From the NCBI GenBank assembly GCA_910574935.1, contig CAJTCU010000002.1, forward strand, positions 62,001 through 126,000: a DNA stretch of 64,000 nucleotides. Reading direction: 5' to 3'. Within the stretch, counting starts at the first letter, position 1. Each line of letters starts with the position of its first letter. A model generated the notes under the pieces. The model was not told where the DNA came from and ran no database searches. It saw nothing but the letters and a program-made list of their open reading frames with translations. The position numbers were made by a program, and so were the translations under genes. Below are positions 51,165-59,575 of the stretch, one piece after another. This stretch comes from Oscillospiraceae bacterium. Its GTDB lineage: Bacteria > Bacillota > Clostridia > Oscillospirales > Acutalibacteraceae.

Positions 51165-51202
51165 AAAAAAGAGCCCCCTCACCGCCGAGGGGGCTCTTTT
51201 TA
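51165..51202. terminator. Terminator, same type, copy 3 (bidirectional)
   Basis: AAAAAAGAGCCCCCTC-ACCGCC-GAGGGGGCTCTTTTT, with A-run and T-run, serving the orphan gene and the convergent asnA. Confidence 0.9.
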
Positions 51203-51206
51203 TGAT

Positions 51207-52208
51207 TTACAGCAGCACAATGCCCGCAGCCTTGCAGGCGGCCCTGGTCTCCTGGTCCCACAGGGAGGCCTGGACCTCGCCGATGTGGGCCTTGCCCAGC
51301 AGCAGCATGCACAGGCGGCTTTGGCCAATGCCCCCGCCGATGGTAAGGGGCAGCTCTCCATGAAGCAACATCTTGTGGAAGGGCAGCGTCCGCCGGGCAT
51401 CGCAGCCGGTCTCCCTAAGCTGCCGGTCCAGGGACTCAGGGTCCACGCGAATCCCCATACTGCTGATCTCCAGCGCAAGCCCCAGCGGTTCATGCCAAAA
51501 TAGCAGGTCGCCATTCAAGGACCAATCGTCATAGTCCGGAGCGCGGCCGTCGTGAGGCTTACCGCTCTTCAGCTTTCCGCCAATTTGCTGAATAAATACA
51601 GTTTTATGTTCTTTTGTAAAGGCATTTTCTCTTTCTTTCGGCGACAAACCGGGCCATAAATCTTCCAGTTCCTGCGCAGTGATAAAGGTCACATCCCGAC
51701 AGAGGGAAATTGCAAGATCAGAGAACTGCCATTGCAGCTCGTCTAAAGTACCGCAGATAGCACTTACAATTTTTCGGACTGTCTCTTGCAAAAACCGCAA
51801 AGTACGTTCCTCTTTGCAAATAACCTTTTCCCAGTCCCACTGGTCCACATAAATTGAATGGAGATTATCCAGTTCTTCATCCCGACGGATGGCGTTCATA
51901 TCGGCCACTAAGCCATTTCCCACAAAAAAGTCATAGTCATGCAGGGCCAGACGCTTCCACTTAGCCAAAGAATGCACCACCTGGCCGTTTCCATTCACAG
52001 CGGGAATATCAAAGCCTACTGGGCGCTCCACTCCATTTAGGTCGTCGTTCAGGCCGGTAGCGGGGTCCACAAACAGCGGCGCTGTTACACGTTTCAGATG
52101 AAGGGCCGCACACAGCTTTACCTGAAAAATATTTTTGATAAGTCCTATCGCCTTTTGGGTGTCATAAAGGCCTAACGCGGGAGAATAATCTTGAGGAAGA
52201 ATGGTCAT
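51207..52208 (-). CDS. asnA: Aspartate-ammonia ligase
   Basis: Ammonia-dependent asparagine synthetase, 333 residues, structurally related to class II aminoacyl-tRNA synthetases. Diagnostic blocks: [60 protein letters not shown] and the C-terminal [30 protein letters not shown] precedes the ATG. Own promoter (52294-52322). Confidence 0.97.
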   Translation of the reverse strand: MTILPQDYSPALGLYDTQKAIGLIKNIFQVKLCAALHLKRVTAPLFVDPATGLNDDLNGVERPVGFDIPAVNGNGQVVHSLAKWKRLALHDYDFFVGNGLVADMNAIRRDEELDNLHSIYVDQWDWEKVICKEERTLRFLQETVRKIVSAICGTLDELQWQFSDLAISLCRDVTFITAQELEDLWPGLSPKERENAFTKEHKTVFIQQIGGKLKSGKPHDGRAPDYDDWSLNGDLLFWHEPLGLALEISSMGIRVDPESLDRQLRETGCDARRTLPFHKMLLHGELPLTIGGGIGQSRLCMLLLGKAHIGEVQASLWDQETRAACKAAGIVLL

Positions 52209-52293
52209 ACCCGGTCACTTTCCTTTCGTTATATGAAAGACATTATGATAGAAGCCTGCAAATTCTCTTTGTTTAATCATTTGCGGTTTCTTT

Positions 52294-52322
52294 ATTATAG
52301 CACAAAAAGGACGGATTGTCTA
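52294..52322 (-). promoter_or_regulatory. Promoter of asnA
   Basis: Minus-strand TAGACA (52317-52322), 17-base spacer, TATAAT (52294-52299). It immediately follows the 3' end of the ferredoxin-type gene. Confidence 0.65.
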
Positions 52323-52360
52323 CAATAAGCTGCAAAATAAGCGGCAGTCTCCTTCTTCCC

Positions 52361-53272
52361 TCACTCTGCTTTTTCTGATTTCAAGCTGCTTGTGCTCTTT
52401 TCTTTCCCTACAAAGCCAGAGGTAATTGCCTTTGTAGGACAAATTTCTTTACACTTTCCGCAGCGGATACACTCTGGGCTATTGATATTTTTTGTAACCT
52501 CTACCGCCATAGGGCAAGCACGCTGGCACTTTTGACAACCCACACATTTATTTTTATCAAGCTGCATCTGATAGAAGCCGAAGCGGTTAAAGAGGGAATA
52601 GAAAGCGCCCAGTGGGCAGAGATAACGGCAAAAAGGGCGCTGAATAAACATGCATGCCGCTAGGATGAATACAAGAACCAGTACTTTCCAGCTAAAAAGC
52701 ACACCTACGACCGCCCGTAAGGAGGGATTAGCCAGCAGCAGCGGAATACCGCCCTCAAGAGTCCCAGCGGGACATAGATATTTGCAAAAATAAGGTGAGG
52801 TGACCCCTATATCCGTAATAGCAAAAGCTGGAAGCAGAATTACCATTACCAGCAGAATGATGTACTTAAGCCAACGAGCTGGCCGGTCTACTTTTTTCGG
52901 CACCTTCCACTTGGGCACTGGTATTTTGTACAGCAGATCCTGCACCAGCCCAAAAGGGCACAGGAGCCCGCATACTAGGCGTCCCAGCACCACGCCGAAT
53001 AACATCAGCAAACCTAATACGTAAAATGGAAAGTGGTGATTGCCACCGCCCAAAGCCGCCTGTAATGCCCCAATGGGACAAGCTCCCAGCGCACCGGGAC
53101 AGGAATAGCAGTTCAGCACTGGCACACAAAGCGCCTTTGTACTGCCAGTAAAAATTTTTCCCTTTGCAAAGCCCAGCAGGTAGCCGTTTACTAACACAGC
53201 GGCAGCTAGCTGGACCTTTCGCTGAAAGCCCATCTTCCCCTTTTTCAACCGATTCCAATGCACTCTAGGCAT
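52361..53272 (-). CDS. NapH/YccM-like 4Fe-4S membrane protein
   Basis: 303 residues with about five membrane spans, two membrane-embedded Cys motifs (CGLLCPFGLVQDLL and CRYLCPLGAFYSLF) and a C-terminal bacterial ferredoxin domain (CVGCQKCQRACPMAV; CIRCGKCKEICPTKAI). An extra N-terminal CYSCPGALGACPIGAL motif is present. Such proteins carry electrons across or along the membrane to redox partners. It overlaps the CD1871A gene by 28 bp and follows a TlpA-like thioredoxin, suggesting a small extracytoplasmic thiol-redox module. Start ATG 53272 has AGGCGGTG upstream. Confidence 0.88.
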   Translation of the reverse strand: MPRVHWNRLKKGKMGFQRKVQLAAAVLVNGYLLGFAKGKIFTGSTKALCVPVLNCYSCPGALGACPIGALQAALGGGNHHFPFYVLGLLMLFGVVLGRLVCGLLCPFGLVQDLLYKIPVPKWKVPKKVDRPARWLKYIILLVMVILLPAFAITDIGVTSPYFCKYLCPAGTLEGGIPLLLANPSLRAVVGVLFSWKVLVLVFILAACMFIQRPFCRYLCPLGAFYSLFNRFGFYQMQLDKNKCVGCQKCQRACPMAVEVTKNINSPECIRCGKCKEICPTKAITSGFVGKEKSTSSLKSEKAE

Positions 53273-53391
53273 ATCATCACCGCCTTTTGCAGCACTTCTA
53301 CTTGCTCTCTACCCAGCAAGCCAATGGCGATAAATATTAGCGCTATAGCTAAAAGACCATATCGCGCGGCCAAAATCCGCTTACTTTTCAA
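53245..53391 (-). CDS. CD1871A-family CXXC membrane peptide
   Basis: A 48-residue protein: a basic start (KSKRILAARYG), one membrane span (LLAIALIFIAIGLL), then VLQKAVMICLECIGIG at the very C-terminus with the CxxC signature of the CD1871A family. The start is a TTG at 53391 with AAAGGCGG nine bases upstream. It overlaps the TlpA-like gene by 11 bp and the ferredoxin-type gene by 28 bp, so all three are tightly coupled. A redox partner role for the CxxC pair is likely but not shown. Confidence 0.8.
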   Translation of the reverse strand: MKSKRILAARYGLLAIALIFIAIGLLGREQVEVLQKAVMICLECIGIG

Positions 53392-53920
53392 GGCTAATTT
53401 CCGCCTTTCCACTGGCTTTTAGCGCTTTATTCACAGCCTTAAGAAAAACGCCTTCAAAGTCCTGGAATCCGCCTCCAACGATCGGGTCGCATACCTGACC
53501 TCCCGTTGAATCCAGAAAAATAGTGGTGGGTACGCCCTGGACTTCTTTTAATAGCGCTTTAAAACTATCATTCCCGCTAACTAAGGTGATCCCCTCATAC
53601 TCGGCCCATTGCAATAATTCCCTTGCATTATCTTCATTCTTTTCTCCATCAACACAGATGGTAATAAGCTGCACGTTCTCTGGCAGGGCTTTTTCGAACG
53701 CGGCGAGGTCCGGCATTTCCGCAATGCATGGGGCGCAGTAAGTTCCCCAAAAGTTAATAAGCGTCAAATCCTTTGCTTCAATGTCTTTTTGGCTAAACGT
53801 ACCACCATCTAGTGTGTCGGCAGTAAAGGAACCACTCTCTCTGGCAGAGCAGCCAGAAATCAGCAAACTGATAAGCAAGAAAACAAGCAAGACAGGTGCC
53901 GCAACTCTTTTACATTTCAT
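53381..53920 (-). CDS. TlpA/ResA-like thioredoxin lipoprotein
   Basis: 179 residues: a lipoprotein signal (VLLVFLLISLLISGC) and a thioredoxin fold with NFWGTYCAPCIAEMPDLAAF (CxxC near residue 61-64) and the cis-Pro in GVPTTIFLDS. It probably reduces or exchanges disulphides outside the membrane, receiving electrons through the downstream CD1871A and ferredoxin-type proteins. GAGGTT precedes the ATG. Confidence 0.9.
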   Translation of the reverse strand: MKCKRVAAPVLLVFLLISLLISGCSARESGSFTADTLDGGTFSQKDIEAKDLTLINFWGTYCAPCIAEMPDLAAFEKALPENVQLITICVDGEKNEDNARELLQWAEYEGITLVSGNDSFKALLKEVQGVPTTIFLDSTGGQVCDPIVGGGFQDFEGVFLKAVNKALKASGKAEISLEK

Positions 53921-54503
53921 ATAAATAACCTCTTTTCTAAATTTTTCATAGCTACTTCAATCCAGCAGCCCGGATAATAAGCAACACCCAAATTTTTCAG
54001 ATAGAATAAAACGCATTTTTAAATATTCAGGAGCAGTTCACCACTCTCACTCAACAAATGAAGATTTTACTCCAGTGGGAATATAGGAGGCCCTATACTT
54101 GCTAAACTTTATTTTACCAGATTACGGTTGGATATGCAATCCGTTTTTAAGCTAAGTTCGTACGATTTTTGTTCCCGACATAAATATTGTTTATAATTTT
54201 CACATTTGCATATACAATTATAATTTGTATATATGTATAAAAATCAAATAAAATAGAAAAAATTGAAATTGGGACTTTACAAGCTGTTCTTTTTGTGGTA
54301 AAATAATACCGTTCTGAAATGAGCAGGTTCATTCTTCTATTTCCTTAAATTGAGATTCTTAGTTTTAAGCTTTGGAGCACAGGTCATGATGGTTTTATGA
54401 CCTGTTTTTAGAAGGTAGATCTTGAAGTGATTAGTTTGTTATCTTAGATAGCTGGCAATGCAGTTCATTATTAAGGAATCACTTTTATTATACTTTACTA
54501 TTT

Positions 54504-54525
54504 GGGCCCGTAGCTCAACTGGGAG
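54504..54525 (+). pseudogene. tRNA-Ala-like 5' fragment
   Basis: 22 bases, GGGCCCGTAGCTCAACTGGG plus AG, match the first 22 bases of the intact tRNA-Ala (54832) at 19 positions, covering acceptor and D arm, then the match ends. No anticodon arm or 3' half follows in register. Confidence 0.5.
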
Positions 54526-54645
54526 CCCACCCGGTACGGTTATATGACCCATTTTTAGAGATGTATCTCATGTGGTCGCCACTCGGTTCGCAACCTCAAT
54601 TTTTGATTGATGTTGAAATAGGTAAAGTACGAAGTCGTAAATTTT

Positions 54646-54700
54646 CGCCGCCTCCATCGCACTCCGTGCAATGTCGGCGGTTTGGCTGACAAAGTCAGCC
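54646..54700 (+). other. Pair of tight hairpins, possible small structured RNA or recombination site
   Basis: CGCCG...GCAC-TCC-GTGC...CGGCG (54646-54679) followed by GGCTGAC-AAA-GTCAGCC (54684-54700). The GC-rich hairpins stand out in AT-rich DNA. No reading frame. Confidence 0.4.
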
Positions 54701-54831
54701 CCCGAATCGCACCATTTCTTTTTCTTAAACATTTCTTTCATCTTTTCTCTCCCCCTTTATTTAATAAAAAATAAAAGAGAGAAAGACTACACCAAACAAT
54801 CACCTCGCTTATAATAGTTTAATATTTTTGA

Positions 54832-54907
54832 GGGCTCGTGGCTCAGCTGGGAGAGCGCCGCGTTCGCAACGCGGAGGTCGAGGGTTCGATCCCCTTCGGG
54901 TCCACCA
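54832..54907 (+). tRNA. tRNA-Ala (anticodon CGC)
   Basis: 76 nt with all arms: acceptor GGGCTCG/CGGGTCC including the G3-U70 wobble that identifies alanine tRNA, D arm GCTCAGCTGGGAGAGC, anticodon arm CCGCG-TTCGCAA-CGCGG giving CGC, T arm GAGGGTTCGATCCCCTT, and an encoded 3' ACCA. Followed two bases later by a terminator and a serine recombinase gene. Confidence 0.95.
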
Positions 54908-54908
54908 C

Positions 54909-54955
54909 TAAACAGACTTGCTAAAGCATACTTGCTTTTAAGCAGGTCTGTTTTC
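54909..54955 (+). terminator. Terminator of tRNA-Ala
   Basis: AAACAGACTTGCT and AGCAGGTCTGTTT pair, followed by TCTTTT. Its right arm overlaps the last codons of the convergent recombinase gene. Confidence 0.65.
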
Positions 54956-56578
54956 TTTTGTGACGGGGGTGACATAGATATCCGGCTCGGTCTGGCGGAG
55001 GCCATCGCACTCGGCCACAAGGTTCTGGAAATCTTCAAAGGCGACATTAAATTCAACCTCCAACGTGTAGTCCTTGTAAACGTACACGGACTTCACAAAC
55101 TGCGAAACAATCATTTTCCTGGCCTCGAAAGTACACCGGGCGTAAATGTCGGCCCAGGTTTCCAGTTGGGCGTACTCTTGTTTTTGGGCCTCTGCCCCGG
55201 CCAGACACTTTTCAAGTTCTTCCTGTGCGTCTGCAAGAGAAGCCGTCAGACTGACTATTTCTTCTTTGGCTTTCGCAACAAGGTCATTGAGCAGCTCTAT
55301 ACTCAGCTTACTTTGGCCCCGGATAACCTTGATGGTTTCGGCTTCATAGTCGGCCAGTTCTCGCTGTTTCTCGTCGATTTGTTTGCTGGCAATGTTGCAC
55401 CGCGCCCGGGCAAGTTCGATTGCCTTTTCGTGGCCCTCGGCTATGATTTTGTCTGCTGACGCGGCCTTTACCTTGCCTAACTGGTAGCGGATGATTCTAT
55501 CCATAATACCGTCCAGTTTTGTCAGGCCATAGCCGGACTGTCCCCCGCACTCGCCGGGATGCCGGGAGTTGTAGGTGCAGGTATAACGGAACCTCATCTC
55601 TCGCGTGACTTCTCCAAAACGGTTGACATATTTGTGTCCGTTTGTGGTAAGGGTCAGCGGGTGCTTGCAATGTCCGCAAAACACATTCCCCACCAAAAGC
55701 GAGTGCCCGCTCATATTCAGCGGTACGTCGCTGTGCTTGGTAGCCCGGCCTTTCATCAGCTCTTGGGCTCGTTGAAAGGTCTTGGGGTCGATGATTTGTA
55801 ATTCTGGGATAGGCTCCGAGCGGGCCTCGCCGTTGTGTATCACTCCCATGTACATGGGGTTTTTGATGATACGATTGATAGAGGTTGTAGGGATATTTTT
55901 GCCGTTCGGCTTGCGTATGCCGATTTCTGACAAGTACCGACACAGCCGCTGGGAACCGTAACCATCGCATACATACTTGTGAAAAATCAGGCGGATAATT
56001 TGTGCGGCGTCCTCGTCTATCACCACATCGCAAACCTCCCGGTTTTTCTTGTTGATACGGCCACGCTTTTCCAGCTTATATCCATATGGCACACTGCCGC
56101 CGGTAAAGCAGCCTTCCTGTGTAAGCTGTTCCAAGCGGGTCTTGGTACGCACAGAGGTCTTGACGCTTTCGCCGGACGCCTGCCAGTAGCGGATATAGTT
56201 TAAGAGCTTGTCCACATGGTTGTCAAACCGCTGCTGGCCCTCCACGGCACTCCAAACCTCTATGCCGTTCTGGACGAACCATTCCACCACAAATGGCGTT
56301 TCATCGTCCTTGCGGCCCAGGCGGTCAAACATATAGACCAGCAGAATTTCAAACTTGCCTTGCACTGCATCCCGCTGCATTTCCTGGATAGCGTCACGCT
56401 CTTTCGCGGAGACCTTGAAGCCGGAAATACCTTTTTCGTAAAGCTCATTTGCCAAAACCCACTCCGGGTTTTGTTCGATGAACTCCCGGCAATACTGCCT
56501 CTGCATGGGGATATCATCTTGTTCCACCTGCCCGACGGTTGATACTCGGTATAAACAATATACTCGTTTCTGATTCAT
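54938..56578 (-). CDS. Large serine recombinase (site-specific integrase)
   Basis: 546 residues. The N-terminal resolvase domain (YCLYRVSTVGQVEQDDIPMQ with the catalytic Ser; YMFDRLGRKDDETPF) is followed by a Recombinase domain (GYKLEKRGRINKKNREV; SINRIIKNPMYMGVIHNGEA). A zinc-ribbon (NVFCGHCKHPLTLTTNG...YTC) and a coiled-coil region (~400-480) follow, as in TnpX/phiC31-type integrases. It likely excises and inserts the surrounding element. GAAAGGTG precedes the ATG; a promoter lies at 56659-56687. Its 3' end is 30 bp from tRNA-Ala, marking one end of the element. Confidence 0.95.
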   Translation of the reverse strand: MNQKRVYCLYRVSTVGQVEQDDIPMQRQYCREFIEQNPEWVLANELYEKGISGFKVSAKERDAIQEMQRDAVQGKFEILLVYMFDRLGRKDDETPFVVEWFVQNGIEVWSAVEGQQRFDNHVDKLLNYIRYWQASGESVKTSVRTKTRLEQLTQEGCFTGGSVPYGYKLEKRGRINKKNREVCDVVIDEDAAQIIRLIFHKYVCDGYGSQRLCRYLSEIGIRKPNGKNIPTTSINRIIKNPMYMGVIHNGEARSEPIPELQIIDPKTFQRAQELMKGRATKHSDVPLNMSGHSLLVGNVFCGHCKHPLTLTTNGHKYVNRFGEVTREMRFRYTCTYNSRHPGECGGQSGYGLTKLDGIMDRIIRYQLGKVKAASADKIIAEGHEKAIELARARCNIASKQIDEKQRELADYEAETIKVIRGQSKLSIELLNDLVAKAKEEIVSLTASLADAQEELEKCLAGAEAQKQEYAQLETWADIYARCTFEARKMIVSQFVKSVYVYKDYTLEVEFNVAFEDFQNLVAECDGLRQTEPDIYVTPVTKENRPA

Positions 56579-56658
56579 TCAGCACACACCTTTCGCAATT
56601 TTTTTAGGAATGGTGTATGCCCCAGTATTCTGTTTTCAAGGTACATCCTTACACCATT

Positions 56659-56687
56659 ATTGTATCATATATCACAAAATATTGCAA
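56659..56687 (-). promoter_or_regulatory. Promoter of the serine recombinase gene
   Basis: Minus-strand TTGCAA (56682-56687), 17-base spacer, TACAAT (56659-56664), overlapping the end of the small upstream ORF. Confidence 0.65.
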
Positions 56688-56842
56688 ATTTCTTGTGTGT
56701 TTTGCTGTTCGTATTCACTATGGAAAAGGGTGTCCTTTACCCTATCCATCACTTTCGGTTTGGGAGTCTGCGTAAACTTCATGATAACTTTGCAGCCGTC
56801 AATCACGACGACTTCACAGATCCTATCTTTGGATTTATCCAT
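56672..56842 (-). CDS. TnpW-like 56-residue element protein
   Basis: A short frame MDKSKDRICEVVVIDGCKVI, then MKFTQTPKPKVMDRVKDTLF and a polar tail. CAGGAG lies eight bases before the ATG. Position directly upstream of a serine recombinase, length and the KxTxTxKPxVxDRVKxTL-like pattern resemble small TnpW-type proteins of clostridial conjugative elements. Function unknown. Another very short frame with GGGGGAGG lies just upstream (about 56845-56915). Confidence 0.6.
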   Translation of the reverse strand: MDKSKDRICEVVVIDGCKVIMKFTQTPKPKVMDRVKDTLFHSEYEQQNTQEICNIL

Positions 56843-56869
56843 TTAATATCAACTCCTGGATAAAAATAG

Positions 56870-57107
56870 GCTTATACAGACGGCGGTCAGCAGCCGCTCC
56901 ATAGTTTTTTCATCCTCCCCCCATGCTTGTGGCGGGGCGCCCTGTCCCGTGACGGACAGCCGGCGCAAGTATCATTATCCCCCTGGTGCGGATTATGGCC
57001 TGTCACTTTGCTGAATGTGGCCTGCCGTCTGGCTTTATCGCTCCACAAAGGTATCATCGCGCGCCAAGCTGCATGGCTCCCCGCACAGGGAATGTATCTG
57101 TTTTGCC
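56870..57107. other. Probable element remnant, no gene called
   Basis: GC-rich 240 bp without a supported frame. A Cys-containing minus-strand translation (NDTCAGCPSRDRAPRHK) hints at a decayed zinc-ribbon coding end, but it has no start. Confidence 0.3.
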
Positions 57108-57710
57108 TTATTCAATTTTCAATGTTCGTGGGGACAAAAAGTAATGCGTCCCAAGTTGGGACGCATTACCCCTGCAAACAGCAGGCTTGGAGATATGTCC
57201 CTCACCTACCGTCAAAAAAACGGCAAACTTTACGGTCTTTTTGAAAAATTTTTTCAAATTTTCTTTGGCACGCCATATGCTTTCCGCAATTTTAGATTGG
57301 GAAACCTTTTCTGCCGCCGCAATTTCTACCTCACTCTGTCCCTCAAAGTAATACTTCAAAAGCCTCCTTCGCTGAGGTTCAGACAGGCAGGTGTTTATCC
57401 CCTCCAAAAGCAGGCGGCAAAACTGTTCTCTGTCCAGTTAGTCATACTGCTCGATTAAAAGCTGCTCCGGGGATAAATCTCCTTTCTGCTCGGAGACTCC
57501 CTCGAGGCTTACAGTTTGCTTTTTATAGGTGTTGTTTTGGATATCCACAACCCTATAATCCTCGTCAGACCAGCCTTTCCATCGGTCAAATTCTTCCTCG
57601 GAGGAAAAATCTTCCCTATGCAGGCGTATGTAGGCCCCGGTTGCCGTCTTGAACACGATGGCGTCGGAGTCGGTCTTGTTTAGGGCGTAATCGCTTTTAC
57701 GGTCAAACAT
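57108..57710 (-). pseudogene. Sigma-70 region-4-like element regulator interrupted by TAA
   Basis: Two pieces in the same frame. Piece 1 (57438-57710) encodes 90 residues: NKTDSDAIVFKTATGAYIRL and SSEEEFDRWKGWSDEDYR, then EQLLIEQYD and TAA. Piece 2 resumes after the TAA as LDREQFCRLLLEGINTCLSE, then PQRRRLLKYYFEGQSEVEIA and QSKIAESIWRAKENLKKFF, a helix-turn-helix of the sigma region 4 type. Together they match the ~150-170-residue sigma-like proteins carried by clostridial conjugative elements. The stop at 57438 sits where the protein should continue, so this is a nonsense mutation, readthrough or error. The last ~40 residues look like an unnatural extension. Confidence 0.7.
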
Positions 57711-58173
57711 TTTGATCTCTCCATTTCATTCTTTTCTTCTGATGAAAAGCAGAAAATGAAATGGAGGACCTCTGGGCCAGTAGCTGGCGCAGAGGGAAAG
57801 TTTCTTGAGTTTATGAAAAAAACAGGGTGCCTCTATAGGAAACCCTGCCTTTTTACTGTGTATACGCTTATTAGTGCATGAATTATGGAACGATAATACT
57901 ATAATTGAAACAATTGTGTTCCGAGAAATTTTACATGTTTATTTGTGAAACGATACCCTGTTAGTCTTAGCCAGTTAGAAGAAAAAGACATAATTGCCTC
58001 CTCAAATGGCAGTTATGTCTTTTGAACACGGGTGAGCAATCCAAAAAGCTGTCGTTTTTTTGACAAGTTTTGGACTCTCTGAGTTATATAGAATTATAAT
58101 TCCAGTTATCTGGCACGATTAGGTTCTGTATAATACGCGGCCTGACCGATAGAATATGGTTGAGGTGAACATA
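57711..58173. other. Intergenic stretch with two bidirectional hairpins
   Basis: No gene seen. CAGGGT/ACCCTG with A/T runs lies at 57815-57855, and AAAAGACATAA-TGCC/GGCA-TTATGTCTTTT at 57983-58023. Both could terminate in either direction. AT-rich upstream region of the XRE gene follows. Confidence 0.6.
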
Positions 58174-58455
58174 GTGCCAGAGGACATTTTGGTCAAGTTA
58201 GGCCGCCATATAAAGATATCGCGGGAAAACCGCGACATGATCCAACAAGCTCTTTCAGATATCTCTGGGATTGCCGTAAGAACGATATCTAAAATTGAAA
58301 GAGGAAAGATGAATCCGTCTTATGAAATTCTTTCTATATTGGTGCGGTTTTTAGGAATATCCTTTGACTCTTTGTTTTCCTGCACGAACCGAACGGTGGA
58401 ATCGAACATTCAAGAAATTGCAGTGCTTTATCGAAATTCATCTGAAGAAAGCTAG
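58174..58455 (+). CDS. XRE-family regulator, element-borne
   Basis: 93 residues from GTG 58174, chosen because GAGGTG lies six bases upstream; an in-frame ATG at 58156 lacks such a site. VKLGRHIKISRENRDMIQQA, SDISGIAVRTISKIERGKMN and YEILSILVRFLGISFDSLF form the helix-turn-helix domain. Its neighbours are element genes on the other strand, so it may control element transfer or the two-component/ABC operon. Targets unknown. Confidence 0.8.
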   Translation: MPEDILVKLGRHIKISRENRDMIQQALSDISGIAVRTISKIERGKMNPSYEILSILVRFLGISFDSLFSCTNRTVESNIQEIAVLYRNSSEES

Positions 58456-58516
58456 CGAGCTATCCTGGCTTCAGCGAGGGCTATCGCGCTTGAATTTAGG
58501 GATATCAGAAAAGAAA

Positions 58517-58555
58517 AGCCCCAAAGCATACTCTTTGATACGCTTTGGGGCTCCT
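58517..58555 (-). terminator. Terminator of the resistance-type operon
   Basis: AGCCCCAAAGC/GCTTTGGGGCT stem; the minus strand continues TTTTCTTTTC. Lies 140 bp after the histidine kinase stop. Confidence 0.75.
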
Positions 58556-58693
58556 TGATTAGAATGGTTGCTTTTGTGGATTAGCCACTTTCACGAAATC
58601 TTTTTGTATAAAGGTACCCAATCGCATAAAAGTTATTCTTTGTACAAGAGTTTACTTATACCGCTTTGAGGAAAACCCCTAAACGTCCGCCGC

Positions 58694-59566
58694 CTATAAC
58701 CTGATCTGTACCCAAAACCATCCTCGCTCCACCCCAGCATCAAGCCCGGCCCCCAGCCTTTCCGTCAATGCCTTAACAATCGCCAACCCCAGTCCACTGC
58801 CGCCTTTGCTCCTGGCAGAATCATACTGATAAAAGCGCTGGAAAAGCAGGGGCACTTCCTCCGGCTTCAGCCCCTCTGCTTGATTAGCAACTACAAGGTG
58901 TACGGATTCTCCCGGAGGGTCCAGCTTGATATATACCTGCCCCGTGGTGTGGCGGTGGGCGTTGGTCAACAGATTTTCCAATATTCTCCGACAGGCTCCT
59001 TTATCAGAATATATATATACTGGCTGCTCCGGCAGTTCCACCTCCGGCTCCACCCCAGCGTTACAGAACAGGTGTGCTTGCTCCATCAAGCAGACAGCCA
59101 GCAGCTCGGCCAAATCAAGTCTCTCTATATGGAGAGGAGTCTCCGGGTTTTCAGCCTTGTGCCATTGGGTAAACTGGTCGATGGTTTCGGTTAACTGGGC
59201 GCACTTTTGCCGCATGGCGAAAAGATATTCCTGTTGGTGTTCCGGATTGCTCTCCAGCAGTTCGCTATAGCCTTGGAGGACAGTCAGGGGAGTGCGCAGG
59301 TCATGGCCCAAGCTACCTATGGACTCCCGCAATCGTTTTTCCTGGCAGGCGGCATCCTCCCGCAGTTTTTCACTCGCTCTAAGTCCCTGGTTGATTTCTC
59401 CTGCCAGCTTTCCCATACCAGGGAACAGCCCGCGGTTGGACAGCTTGGCACGGCGCTGGCCCTGATTATACGCATGAAGCTGGCGGCACAGGCTGTTTAT
59501 CTCCCAGCAGTAGGACAAAAAGACAAGGCACACTGCCAGCAAGGAAATGCACAAAAAGAGTATCAT
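58694..59566 (-). CDS. Sensor histidine kinase
   Basis: 290 residues: a single N-terminal membrane anchor (ILFLCISLLAVCLVFLSYCW), a short linker, the dimerisation domain with SIGSLGHDLRTPLTVLQGYS (phospho-His near 88), and the ATPase domain with ILENLLTNAHRHTTG (N box) and SKGGSGLGLAIVKALTE (G box). No extracellular sensor domain, so it probably reads its signal in the membrane or through the ABC permeases, as in bacitracin/lantibiotic sensing systems. Last gene of a five-gene operon whose first gene is the cognate response regulator; the start is nine bases after the permease stop. Confidence 0.93.
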   Translation of the reverse strand: MILFLCISLLAVCLVFLSYCWEINSLCRQLHAYNQGQRRAKLSNRGLFPGMGKLAGEINQGLRASEKLREDAACQEKRLRESIGSLGHDLRTPLTVLQGYSELLESNPEHQQEYLFAMRQKCAQLTETIDQFTQWHKAENPETPLHIERLDLAELLAVCLMEQAHLFCNAGVEPEVELPEQPVYIYSDKGACRRILENLLTNAHRHTTGQVYIKLDPPGESVHLVVANQAEGLKPEEVPLLFQRFYQYDSARSKGGSGLGLAIVKALTERLGAGLDAGVERGWFWVQIRL

Positions 59567-59575
59567 TCCGCCCTC

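Larger units (their letters stand above)
53921..54831. other. AT-rich non-coding junction before tRNA-Ala
   Basis: No protein gene seen in ~900 bp. Contents: an AT-rich stretch (54040-54340); a 9-bp ACAGGTCAT/ATGACCTGT terminator-like hairpin with TTTTT (54379-54409); a tRNA-like 5' fragment (54504-54525); a partial direct repeat (54388-54420 and 54537-54570, both GGTT-T-ATGACC--TTTTTAGA); and two tight hairpins (54646-54700). A TATAAT before the tRNA lies at 54810-54815. This looks like a recombination junction next to the mobile element. Confidence 0.55.

Noticed and set aside
54147-54332. 61-codon minus-strand frame in the AT-rich junction
   Set aside because: AT-driven Ile/Lys/Asn-rich translation with no ribosome binding site.
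54787-55056. 89-codon minus-strand frame across tRNA-Ala
   Set aside because: Its GPEGDRTLDLRVANAALSQL translation is the well-known artefact of reading the antisense strand of a tRNA gene.
22266-57440. Genome-wide recoding of TAA to tyrosine
   Set aside because: Many intact genes here (glgB, both LCP genes, nucleoside hydrolase, leuC neighbours) end at TAA with normal family lengths, so two local nonsense changes are the simpler explanation.
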